This document shows positions 36,956-44,910 of a stretch of 64,000 nt of DNA, in pieces. Each line of letters begins with the position of its first letter. Position 1 is the first letter of the stretch. Under the pieces are notes generated by a model. The model saw only the letters and a program-made list of their open reading frames with translations, made no database searches and was not told the origin of the DNA. The DNA comes from Myxococcales bacterium 68-20 (lineage in GTDB: Bacteria > Myxococcota_A > Polyangia > Polyangiales > Polyangiaceae): NCBI GenBank assembly GCA_001899635.1, contig MKVQ01000023.1, positions 309,274 to 373,273 on the forward strand. Direction: 5' to 3'. The translations under genes were made by a program, and so were the position numbers.

Positions 36956-37585
36956 ATGCAAGGCCCTCAATGGTACGCGCCGCCCGAAGCCCCGCAGCCC
37001 GGGCCATACCAGCACGGCGACGATCCGAACGCGCTGCTCGAGCCCGGCGGGTTCTGGATCCGCGGCGGTGCTCACCTGATCGACATCATCACGGTGGGCA
37101 TCGTCGGGGCCGTCTCCGGCGCCTTCGGCGCAATCGTCGTCGGGATGTTGGACGCCGCCGGCGTCATCGAGCCTGGATGGGAGGACCGGATCGGCAAGCC
37201 GACCGTCGGCTCGTTCTTGTTCGGGACGCTTGCCTCGCTCGTGTACCACACTGCTGCTGAGGCTTTTGGTGGCGCGACCGTCGGCAAGGCGATCTGCGGA
37301 CTGCGCGTTCTTACCGAGGACCGGCGCCCCTGCACCTTGCTCAAAGCGCTCGGCCGCAACCTCGCCTATTACATCGACGCGCTCTTCTTTGGTGCCATCG
37401 CATGGTCGTCGATGTCGGACTCGCCGACGAAGCAGCGCCTCGGCGACAGATGGGCAGGCACGATCGTGGTCATGGCGCGCGCCGTCCCCGCGTCAGCGCG
37501 ACGTAGCCCCGCTGTCGGCATCCTCGTCGCGCTCTTCCTCTATGCAACGATCGAGGTCCTCGCGGTGGTTCTCGCGATGCTCTGA
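36956..37585 (+). CDS. RDD family membrane protein
   Basis: The 209-residue product has a Pro-rich N-terminus (MQGPQWYAPPEAPQPGPYQH) followed by an RDD domain. The motif appears as GGFWIRGGAHLIDIITVGIV, then the KAICGLRVLTEDRRPCTLLK segment and NLAYYIDALFFGAIAWSSMS, with the usual KQRLGDRWAGTIVV ending. Three membrane spans are predicted from hydrophobicity. RDD proteins are thought to transport or bind ions or small molecules; the role is not established. A likely -10 box abuts the start codon, indicating a leaderless transcript. A decayed copy of its first 50 bases lies 1.1 kb upstream. Confidence 0.85.
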   Translation: MQGPQWYAPPEAPQPGPYQHGDDPNALLEPGGFWIRGGAHLIDIITVGIVGAVSGAFGAIVVGMLDAAGVIEPGWEDRIGKPTVGSFLFGTLASLVYHTAAEAFGGATVGKAICGLRVLTEDRRPCTLLKALGRNLAYYIDALFFGAIAWSSMSDSPTKQRLGDRWAGTIVVMARAVPASARRSPAVGILVALFLYATIEVLAVVLAML

Positions 37586-37764
37586 ACGGGCCCCGGGCGA
37601 TCGCAGACGCTCGTAACGGGCTCGTCGACTACGAACGAGCGACGGCCGTGTCGGGGAAAAAGCGCGAGCTCATCGGTCGGGCCGATCCGGGTTCGGATTT
37701 GCGATCTCGTCGCGTGGAGGTCGAACACGTTGTTGTCGCGCGCTCGGATTGTTAGACCACTCTC

Positions 37765-39069
37765 ATGCCGCGTTCCGTCTACGCCGACCGCTTTCGTGCC
37801 CTCTTTCTCGGACTTGCGGGGACCACGTCGGCGATGACGGTGACGGGGTGCGACGCGATCCAGGCGGATGACTTCGAGACGGATGCCTGCAAGGGCGGAT
37901 GGCTCGAAGGCGTCACGCCCGCGGTGGCGGTCGATCACCTCGAGCTGCGCTCGGACAACGGCGAGCCCCGCGTCCCCGAGCTCTGGCCGCCGTACAACAT
38001 CAGCGAGCAACGCGGTGTTCCCTGCGCAACTGCGACGGACAAGGACAAGTGCACCAGAGCACTCGCGAGCCTACGAGGGACTTCATCAGACAGCATGTTC
38101 GGCCGACAGGAATACGTCGCATTCAGCCGTGGCGACGAGGTCGGCGCAATCACCTCGCTCAAAGGACTGAGAACGTTCCTCGCGCCTTTCGACAATCCGA
38201 AAGACGGTATGCTCCTCATTCATGTATTCACGAGACATCGTCCACATTGTGGCGGCGCGAACGTACGAGCGAGCGGAGACGCCTTCGAATTCTACACGGC
38301 GTCGGGTGGCACTTGCGGAAAAGGGACCCACCTCGACGACAATGTCGTTCGCATCGCGCGTGACGGCACGCTCACCATCGTCGACACGGAGGTCGAGAAA
38401 CGCGGTAACCCCAACTGCCAGGTCGGACGGAGGCCCGAAGGTTACGTGGCCGCGCCGTCGTCGTGCTCGGAGGCCGACCATCTCGCGACGTCAGCAGAGC
38501 TCGAGGCCGTCTCGGTGCTCGCGTTCCGTCGTCTCGCGCGCGAGCTACGGGCCCACGGAGCGCCCGCCGATCTCATCGCACGAGCAAGGAGCGCCGCGAA
38601 GGACGAGGTCCGCCACGCGCGCTCGACGCGCCGTCTGGCGCGGCGCTACGGAGGAGCAGTGAAGTCGTCGAAGGTCGGCGATCTCGGCGTCCGGTCGCTC
38701 GACGCGATCGCCGAAGAGAACGCCCGCGAAGGGTGCGTCCGCGAAACGTTCGGCGCGCTCGTCGCGACGGTACAGGCAGCACGCGCACTCGATCCGGTCG
38801 TCCGCGAGGAGATGGAGATCATCGCGCGTGACGAGACCGAGCACGCCGCGCTCGCGTGGGACGTCGCCGACTGGCTCGATGACGCGCTGGACGACGACGC
38901 TCGGGCGAGGGTGCGTCGCGCGCGGACGGAAGCGACGCTCGACCTTGCGGCGTCGCTCGATCAGGCGTTCGCATCGCCGCTGCTCGGACTGCCCGCGCCC
39001 GCCGAGGCGACGGCGCTGCTCTTCAGGATGCAGGCCGCGCTGAGCCACGAGCTCGCTGCTCCCTGCTGA
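37765..39069 (+). CDS. Ferritin-like di-iron domain protein with exported N-terminus
   Basis: The 434-residue protein begins with a hydrophobic segment ending in a lipobox-like VTGC (MTVTGCDAI), so export is likely. Residues about 25-230 are unassigned, with Cys residues and beta strands. The C-terminal 200 residues form a ferritin-like four-helix bundle: ELEAVSVLAFRRLARELRAH, SAAKDEVRHARSTRRLARRY with an ExxH, REGCVRETFGALVATVQAAR, and EEMEIIARDETEHAALAWDV with a second ExxH. The two Glu and two ExxH motifs fit a di-iron centre. Comparable proteins are common in Polyangia; the reaction is not known. TTAGAC ends seven bases before the start codon. Confidence 0.8.
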   Translation: MPRSVYADRFRALFLGLAGTTSAMTVTGCDAIQADDFETDACKGGWLEGVTPAVAVDHLELRSDNGEPRVPELWPPYNISEQRGVPCATATDKDKCTRALASLRGTSSDSMFGRQEYVAFSRGDEVGAITSLKGLRTFLAPFDNPKDGMLLIHVFTRHRPHCGGANVRASGDAFEFYTASGGTCGKGTHLDDNVVRIARDGTLTIVDTEVEKRGNPNCQVGRRPEGYVAAPSSCSEADHLATSAELEAVSVLAFRRLARELRAHGAPADLIARARSAAKDEVRHARSTRRLARRYGGAVKSSKVGDLGVRSLDAIAEENAREGCVRETFGALVATVQAARALDPVVREEMEIIARDETEHAALAWDVADWLDDALDDDARARVRRARTEATLDLAASLDQAFASPLLGLPAPAEATALLFRMQAALSHELAAPC

Positions 39070-39242
39070 TGCCACGCCAGCGCTCGCGCCTGCAAGGACT
39101 GTGAGCGGGGGCCGGCGCAAGCGACGACGCGGAAGCCCACGTCGATGACGTTCCTTCTGCGTTCGGCTCAGCGCCGGCAGCGGCTTCACGAGGGAGCGCG
39201 GTGAGGACTTACAACAACGTCTTCGCCTCGATCTTCACGCAA

Positions 39243-40235
39243 TCATCGGCGATGCTGCTCGCCTCCGTGCTCGCCGCGTTCACGGTGAGCAGCCACGGTC
39301 TGGTCGCGCGCGTCGTCGTGCCGTCCGCGCTGCTGCCGGGCCCACGTCTCGAAGCTCATGGGAGAGAGCCCGTAGGACCGGGCGACCTCCGGCCGCGCCA
39401 GCACCGGGGCGACGTTCATGTACGTCAGGCCCTGAGCGACGCCGGGATGCAGGCCGGCGGCGACCGCCTCCTCGACCGTGCCTGACCGTACGACGTATTC
39501 CTTCCCGTCGAGGCGCGAGAGAATCTCGACCATCTGAGGAAGCGTGAGAAGGTCGCCCGCGAGCTGCAACGTCACGCGGTTGAACCTCGCAGGGTCGTTG
39601 ATCGCCGCCGCGACCGCCTTGCCGATGTCCTCCGGAGCGATGAGCGCCATGGGGCGATCGGTCCTGATCACCGTGATCATCCGGCGTCCGTCGGCGAATC
39701 CGGCCGGGTCGAACATGGGATGGTCCATGAAGGCAGCGGGCAGGATGATGGTCCAGTGCTCGAACCCCGCATTGCGCACGAGCTCGCACGTCGCGAGCTT
39801 GTTCTCCCAGTAGGCCTCGTGCGCCTTCCAGCGTCCCTCGGCCCAGCCCTCGACGTTGCGGTGCTCACCGACGCCGGACGTCGCGGTGTGCACGAACGTA
39901 TCGACACCTTCGGCGAGCGCCGCCTCGACGAGGTTCTTCCCCTGCTCGCACTCCTTGCTGTGATCAACGCCAGTCGCGGTGACGATGGGTGACTGCATCG
40001 AGAACACCGCCCGTGCGCCCACGCAGGCGGCACGCAACGAGGCTGGATCGTCGAGATCTCCGATGACCACCTCGGCGCCAGCCGCGGCGAGCGCCTTGGC
40101 GTTCGGCGCATCGGGGTTGCGCACCATCACACGCACGGATGTGCTCCCTTCAGCGAGCAGCGCCCGCGCGGTGGCGCCTCCCTGACGCCCAGTGGCTGCG
40201 GTGACGAGAACGGTGTCAGGACGATCGGTCTTCAT
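39243..40235 (-). CDS. NmrA-family NAD(P)-binding protein
   Basis: Starting at MKTDRPDTVLVTAATGRQGG, the 330-residue product carries the atypical SDR glycine motif of the NmrA/HSCARG family (TGRQGGATARALL), the downstream acidic loop VVIGDLDDPASLRAACVGAR, and the family pattern HTATSGVGEHRNVEGWAEGR. These proteins bind NAD(P) and act as redox sensors or as reductases for quinones. The C-terminal tail is basic and low-complexity, so the frame may be slightly longer than the native protein. The gene is divergent from an AraC-type regulator 37 bases away, a common arrangement in which the regulator controls the NmrA-type gene. Confidence 0.85.
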   Translation of the reverse strand: MKTDRPDTVLVTAATGRQGGATARALLAEGSTSVRVMVRNPDAPNAKALAAAGAEVVIGDLDDPASLRAACVGARAVFSMQSPIVTATGVDHSKECEQGKNLVEAALAEGVDTFVHTATSGVGEHRNVEGWAEGRWKAHEAYWENKLATCELVRNAGFEHWTIILPAAFMDHPMFDPAGFADGRRMITVIRTDRPMALIAPEDIGKAVAAAINDPARFNRVTLQLAGDLLTLPQMVEILSRLDGKEYVVRSGTVEEAVAAGLHPGVAQGLTYMNVAPVLARPEVARSYGLSPMSFETWARQQRGRHDDARDQTVAAHRERGEHGGEQHRR

Positions 40236-40272
40236 GGGAAGCGATCTGTAACCTCCGCGGCTCGGACGCCCA

Positions 40273-41262
40273 ATGAACTGGAGTCTTGATTCGCTGACCG
40301 ATCGTCCAATACTGGTGCCCGTGATGCCCGGTCCCTTCGACGAGGTCATCGGCGGGATGCACGCTGGAGGCTCGCTCTACGCGAAGTTCCAGCTCCGCGC
40401 GCCCTGGGGCGTTCGCTTCTCGACGGGGTCGCAGGCACGGCTCGTCGTCGTGGCGCGCGGGCGCTGCTGGCTCCGCTGGGGCGGGAGCAACACGCCGCTC
40501 GCGGTGGAGACCGGTAGCTGCCTCATCATCAAGCCGAGCGTCGCGTTCGACCTGAGCGATGCGCGGCAGCGCAAGGCGATCTCCTGCGAATCGCTGGTTG
40601 CAACGCACGACGGATACGTCGTCGAGCACGGCGGCACGGGCGAGCCGACCGAGCTGCTCATCGGCCGCTTCTCGTTCGACGCTGTCGCCGCCGAGCCGCT
40701 CATCGCGCCGATGCCGGCGCTCGTCCATGTGCCGCTCGAAAAGGCGCACGCCGACCTCGTGCAGGCCACCCTCGCCTTGATGGGAAAGGAGCTGGCGCAG
40801 GATCGTCCCGGCGCGAGGTTCGTCGTCGACCGCCTGACCGACGCGCTCTTCGTTCAAGCGATGCGCGCACTCTTCTCCGAGGGGTGCTCCTTCGCACCGG
40901 GGTGGGCTACGGCCCTCACCGACCGGCGCGTGGTGAAGGCGATCCGCGCCGTACACGCTGACCTCGCGCGGCCGTGGACCGTCGCGGAGATGGCGCGTGA
41001 AGCGGGGGTGTCGCGTTCGAGCTTTGCTGCCGCATTCACTTCCGCTGTCGGAGAGTCACCGCTCGACTACGTCACGAACTGGCGCATCTACCGAGCCAAG
41101 GTGCTTCTGTCCTCGAGCGACAACTCTCTCACCGAGATTGCCACGCGCGTCGGCTACGACTCCGACACCGCCCTCAGCCGCGCATTCAGGCGCAAGGTCG
41201 GCATGCCTCCCGGCGAGTTTCGGCGAATGGTGTCGGGCAGACGTCGAAGCCGCACCAGCTAG
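40273..41262 (+). CDS. AraC-type transcriptional regulator (cupin N-terminus)
   Basis: The 329-residue protein has an N-terminal cupin-like half (residues 20-190, AraC-binding-like type: YAKFQLRAPWGVRFSTGSQA, LVVVARGRCWLRWGG, GSCLIIKPS) and a C-terminal AraC double helix-turn-helix (WTVAEMAREAGVSRSSFAAA and SLTEIATRVGYDSDTALSRA, then RRKVGMPPGEFRR). Such proteins bind a small ligand in the cupin and switch adjacent promoters. The NmrA-family gene lies 37 bases away on the other strand and is the most likely target, the shared gap being the control region. Confidence 0.9.
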   Translation: MNWSLDSLTDRPILVPVMPGPFDEVIGGMHAGGSLYAKFQLRAPWGVRFSTGSQARLVVVARGRCWLRWGGSNTPLAVETGSCLIIKPSVAFDLSDARQRKAISCESLVATHDGYVVEHGGTGEPTELLIGRFSFDAVAAEPLIAPMPALVHVPLEKAHADLVQATLALMGKELAQDRPGARFVVDRLTDALFVQAMRALFSEGCSFAPGWATALTDRRVVKAIRAVHADLARPWTVAEMAREAGVSRSSFAAAFTSAVGESPLDYVTNWRIYRAKVLLSSSDNSLTEIATRVGYDSDTALSRAFRRKVGMPPGEFRRMVSGRRRSRTS

Positions 41263-41353
41263 GGACTCGCCGATTCAGCGCCGTGGAGGCCGTGGAGGTG
41301 GAGGCAGCGGCGCGACGCGTGCCGGAGACGGAGGCGCGACGCGTGCCGAGGCG

Positions 41354-41866
41354 TCAGCCCCGGAGCATCGCGAGGAGATCGGTCACGCCCGGATCATGTC
41401 CCGCTTGCATGAGGAGCGTCGTCACCTGGCCACGATGGTGCGTCTGGTGGTTGAAGAGATGGGCAACCGCGTGCCAGAGCGGGAACTCGTTCACGACGCC
41501 GCGACGAAGGTAGCGCAGGCTCCCGGCGAGCCTCGCTGCTGTCAGTGTCGCGACGAACGCATCGATCTCGTCGTCCGTCTTTGCGCGCTCGCGGCGGAGC
41601 TCGTCGAAGTCGGCGTAGAGCTCCTGATCGAGCGACCTGATCCCGCCCGGCCCCATCTCGCCTTCCGCTAGCGCCGCGCCAGTGAAGCGCCCCAGCCAGA
41701 TGCGGTCGGCGACGAGGAGATGGTTGAGCGTGCGGTGGATCGATCCGAAGAAGGCGCCGCGATCCTTCTTGCGCTCCTCGTCGGTAAGCTTCTCCGCCAC
41801 GGCGTAGAGCTTGTCGTTCATCCACCGGTTGTAGCGAGCCATCACGCGAGCATGTTCGGGCGTCAT
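41354..41866 (-). CDS. DinB family protein, copy 2
   Basis: This 170-residue protein differs from copy 1 at 36042-36554 by six substitutions (including T6A and A8V near the start); all metal-site histidines are unchanged. The similarity extends about 40 bases upstream of the start codon and ends close to the stop codon, so the duplicated unit is little more than the gene. Such a recent local duplication points to dosage benefit or to gene conversion keeping the pair alike. Function as for the family: metal-dependent enzyme of unknown substrate. Confidence 0.87.
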   Translation of the reverse strand: MTPEHARVMARYNRWMNDKLYAVAEKLTDEERKKDRGAFFGSIHRTLNHLLVADRIWLGRFTGAALAEGEMGPGGIRSLDQELYADFDELRRERAKTDDEIDAFVATLTAARLAGSLRYLRRGVVNEFPLWHAVAHLFNHQTHHRGQVTTLLMQAGHDPGVTDLLAMLRG

Positions 41867-41963
41867 GAAGATCGCTCGAGCGTACTACGGCGCAGTCGGC
41901 GCGCCGAACCACTTGGTCAGGTACGAAGAGCCTCGTGCTCCTTTGCGGCGCACGCCGCGTCGC

Positions 41964-42017
41964 CGAAGAGCGAGCGCGGTCGTGCGCTCTTCGCCGACGG
42001 TCCAATTCAGCGTCATG
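41964..42017 (-). pseudogene. Decayed fragment of a Sel1-repeat gene
   Basis: Fifty-four bases match 9864-9917 inside the Sel1 lipoprotein gene with about five mismatches. Read leftward it encodes MTLNWTVGEERTTALAL, against MTLSWTVAEERKTALAL in the intact gene; a one-base loss just beyond breaks the frame before CAAK. No start, signal or other repeats remain. Confidence 0.7.
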
Positions 42018-42072
42018 CGCATGGAGAACGCCGACGAGGATGAGGCCTCGCGGCGTCCTTCGACGAGGCCCC

Positions 42073-42159
42073 GGAGGCCGTGAACGGCACGGTCCGTTGA
42101 TACGTCGCCGTCGGGCTGCTTCCAGCGGAGCCTCACGTTCGCGACGTTCACCGTCGCGA
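42073..42159 (-). pseudogene. Decayed fragment of a VWA (YfbK-type) gene
   Basis: These 87 bases match 53571-53661 in the VWA lipoprotein gene with few mismatches and a 5-base deletion. Read leftward they encode VNVANVRLRWKQPDGDVST, against ANVANVRLRWKQPDGDVST in the intact gene, and then the frame is lost. Confidence 0.75.
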
Positions 42160-42331
42160 TCCCGCACATGCCCCACCCCCTTTCGACTTCGTAACTCTGC
42201 GAGATCTAGTGCGCAGACTATCCGGCTTGGGTCGAAGAGTAGTCCCTGGGGGTGATGGCGTCGTCCCGCGTCCTCTTCGAAACTTGGGGGTGGACCTTTG
42301 ACGTCCGCAGCGTGCAGCTGGAGGGGGGAGA
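42160..42331. other. Upstream region of the phospholipase/ceramidase operon
   Basis: About 170 bases before the operon. GGAGG at 42320-42324 is the ribosome-binding site of the first gene. No clear promoter box is visible by eye. Confidence 0.35.
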
Positions 42332-44314
42332 TTGAAATCGTCATCGACGGTCACCCGAATGGGTGGAGAAGCCCAGCTTCGCCGGACCACTCGAGGGCGT
42401 TGGCGCCTCGACTCGACGCTTCGGGGCGCCGCCGTGGTCGGCGCGTTCGGCGCAGCGTCGCTCGCGACATCGCCAGCCCACGCGTTCATATTCTCGGAGC
42501 ACGCCGACGTCATGAGCGACGCCGTCCGGACGATGCGAGCCGACGAGCGCACCGCGCGAGTGCTGGACGAGATCATGGCGTACGGCGAGTTCTGCTCGAC
42601 GACTGCAGACTGCGACGCGATCCTCGCCGACCTCCCTGCGATCGCCGCAGATCACAGCTGCACCCCCATCGAGCTGCGAAAGTTCGTCCGGACGGCGCAC
42701 CAGGACAAGCAGCACTGGCTCAACCAAGTTCGCACCGCGGCCTGGGGAGCCGCGGGGGAACTGCGCACGGCGCAAGCGGACGTCGTCCGACGCACGCTCA
42801 TCCGCCGGCGGCTGAACGTGGCTCTCCAGCTCGTGGACGACGATTATACGCCGAGGGCAATCGTCGACTGGGCGCACTTCCAGCTTCCGCGCGAGTCGGG
42901 GCCTCTCGATCTGACGGAGTACTTGAGCTTCGCACTCGCGCCGGGCCGTGAGGCGAACGCGACGGCGTCGTTCGCGAACTACCACGTCGCGGCCATCCGG
43001 CTCGCGGCTGCAGCCCGCACCCAGACCGGGCCGGCACGTGCGGACCTGCTCACGAGGGCGCTGATGACGGAAGTCTTCGCGATCCACTTTGTCGAGGATT
43101 CGTTCTCGGCAGGTCATTTCGTGGGCCACTGGGGCCTCGAGTCGACCCGGCTCGGGACACACGACGAGTACTCAGCAGAGGGGGTTGAGGCGCAGAGGTG
43201 GGTCACGCTCGATGCCCGTCGCCGTCTCTCGTGGCCGCAATGCGAAGACCTCGTCCCGACGGCGGACCATTCGCAGTGCCACAACAAGGAGAATGACGAC
43301 AAGCGACTGGAGGCCCTCCGTCTAGCTACCGAGCCGCCCTACAGGGCACGCGGCGACGCGTTCATGGCCGCTGGCGATCGAGCCTACGCGGGCCGCGCAG
43401 TGGCGAAGAGCCTCGGGCACGTCCTGCTCGCCGCAACAGATGCCGGAACGGCAGAGACGCTGCTTGCAGCGCTCGACGGATCGGACGGGATCGAGGACTA
43501 CGATTCGTGTCTCAACAAACGGGTCGTGCCGACCCTCTCCGCGCTGGCCAAAGAAGGGCCGATCTACGAAGTCGTCGCCGAGGAACCGATCCCCGTTGCG
43601 CGCGAGCCAGCCCCGCTTCGGATCCGCGCGGAGAAGGGGATCTTCTTCGGCGGTTCAGCGGGGGTCGAGGCGGGACACGCTTCCATCGCCTCGGTCGACG
43701 GGCTGTTCCCAAAGGGCTCGGAAACGGGAAACGTCAAGGCACGCGCGACCCTGCGTCTCGGCTACGGAGCAGGTGACCTCACGGACGACGCGCTGAACGG
43801 ACAAGCCTTCGCTGACATCGGCATCATCGCGATTAACAACGACGTCTTCAGCCAGAACGCGCAGAGCATGGTGGGGTTCAGCCTTCGCGTTCGCGCCCCC
43901 GGGTATCTCGTGTTCCTCGACGGGCTGGTCGCCGTGGCGCTTGCCGAGACGACCCGTAGCCCCTTCTTCATCAAATGGGCGGCGCGCGCCGGTACCGGAG
44001 GGCTCAGCGAGATCTGGGCGTCGCACAAACTCTTCGATAGCGTCCTCTGGCAGATCTCCGCGCTCCGGGATGTGACGTTCAATCACCTGCCCAATGAGCC
44101 GACGCGAGGAGCGTATCGATGGGAGCTCCTCGCGCCTGTCTGGACGGCCCGCTATGCGCTTCCCATGGCCGGTGACGGCTGGGCGCAGTCGACCGATGTC
44201 TGGGTCGACGTCGGCGCCTCGTTCACGCGCTCTACGAACTTCCCGGATGGCGGCTTCGGGGCCTACGCCGCGCTCTCGACGTCCGGCCGTGTCTTCCCAC
44301 CTTGGCTGAAATGA
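42332..44314 (+). CDS. Exported zinc phospholipase C-like protein with C-terminal strand-rich region
   Basis: The TTG start is supported by GGAGG with a 7-base spacer; ATG 42359 is the alternative. A long signal (RGAAVVGAFGAASLATSPAHA) precedes the mature start FIFSEHADVM, with a candidate N-terminal metal ligand His57. Residues 252-262 read HFVEDSFSAGH, which keeps the H-x3-D-x5-H spacing of the zinc-dependent phospholipase C / S1-P1 nuclease fold but not all consensus residues. The C-terminal 230 residues have alternating strands and glycine turns (ARATLRLGYGAGDL, MVGFSLRVRAPGYLVFLDGL, GAYAALSTSGRV) and may insert in or pack on the outer membrane. First gene of a four-gene operon with a ceramidase; it may remove headgroups from phospho- or sphingolipids. 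Confidence 0.68.
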   Translation: MKSSSTVTRMGGEAQLRRTTRGRWRLDSTLRGAAVVGAFGAASLATSPAHAFIFSEHADVMSDAVRTMRADERTARVLDEIMAYGEFCSTTADCDAILADLPAIAADHSCTPIELRKFVRTAHQDKQHWLNQVRTAAWGAAGELRTAQADVVRRTLIRRRLNVALQLVDDDYTPRAIVDWAHFQLPRESGPLDLTEYLSFALAPGREANATASFANYHVAAIRLAAAARTQTGPARADLLTRALMTEVFAIHFVEDSFSAGHFVGHWGLESTRLGTHDEYSAEGVEAQRWVTLDARRRLSWPQCEDLVPTADHSQCHNKENDDKRLEALRLATEPPYRARGDAFMAAGDRAYAGRAVAKSLGHVLLAATDAGTAETLLAALDGSDGIEDYDSCLNKRVVPTLSALAKEGPIYEVVAEEPIPVAREPAPLRIRAEKGIFFGGSAGVEAGHASIASVDGLFPKGSETGNVKARATLRLGYGAGDLTDDALNGQAFADIGIIAINNDVFSQNAQSMVGFSLRVRAPGYLVFLDGLVAVALAETTRSPFFIKWAARAGTGGLSEIWASHKLFDSVLWQISALRDVTFNHLPNEPTRGAYRWELLAPVWTARYALPMAGDGWAQSTDVWVDVGASFTRSTNFPDGGFGAYAALSTSGRVFPPWLK

Positions 44315-44910
44315 AGGCGAAAGCAATCACGACGCTGGTCGCGCTCGCGTATGGGGCCTGCGGATGCGGCCTGCAGGTGACGTCCGGCCCTGCGTGGAGC
44401 GGTGAACGCAACACGGCCGTCGCGATGAGCGGTGGTCTGACGATGCAAGCCCTCCGGCGGAGCAATGGGATCGTCGGGATGCGCGCTACGACGAGGATCG
44501 ACAACGGGCTCGAGATTCGCTCGGGCATGGTGCATGCCGGCTACGACTTCGTGTCCGAGGGCTCACGGCTGTCGATCGAGCCCGGTATAGACTTCGGTGC
44601 TGGTGGGCCGGTCTACCCGATCTATTCGGGCGTCGGCGCGTACTGCGGGGCATCCGGGAATCTTCGCGTGCGCCTCTTGGGGAGCGGCGACCAGGAGCCC
44701 GCTTACAACGTCGCGTTCGGCTTCGTGGAGCTGGTCCTCAACCCGCGGACCGGGTTCTGGATCCCGCCGGAGGGCGTGCCGACACGCGTGTACCACGACG
44801 GAGCGGTGGAAATGGGGCTGCGATTCGGCTTCGGGAGCGACCTCGGCTCGACCTCGCAGGGGCTACCGGCGAACAAGACAGAGCGACGTACTTCGAAGGA
44901 GCTGCCATGA
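44311..44910 (+). CDS. Small exported envelope protein of the ceramidase operon
   Basis: The ATG overlaps the preceding stop codon (ATGA), and its own stop overlaps the next start in the same way, so it is translated in lockstep with both neighbours. The 199-residue product has a signal (AITTLVALAYGACGC) with cysteines that may serve as lipobox, and a mature part of short strands with glycine turns (IVGMRATTRIDNGLEIRSGM, YNVAFGFVELVLNPRTGFWI, AVEMGLRFGFGSDLG). It resembles a small barrel or beta-sandwich but ends in charged residues rather than Phe. No family is recognised. It shares its general make-up with the fourth gene of the operon, and both may hold the enzymes at the outer membrane. 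Confidence 0.68.
   Translation: MKAKAITTLVALAYGACGCGLQVTSGPAWSGERNTAVAMSGGLTMQALRRSNGIVGMRATTRIDNGLEIRSGMVHAGYDFVSEGSRLSIEPGIDFGAGGPVYPIYSGVGAYCGASGNLRVRLLGSGDQEPAYNVAFGFVELVLNPRTGFWIPPEGVPTRVYHDGAVEMGLRFGFGSDLGSTSQGLPANKTERRTSKELP

Noticed and set aside
41905..41920. Fragment of the FAD monooxygenase C-terminus before DinB copy 2
   Set aside because: LTKWFGAPTAP resembles the monooxygenase end, but only about 11 codons agree and part of it is shared with the upstream flank of DinB copy 1, so it is not listed as a feature.
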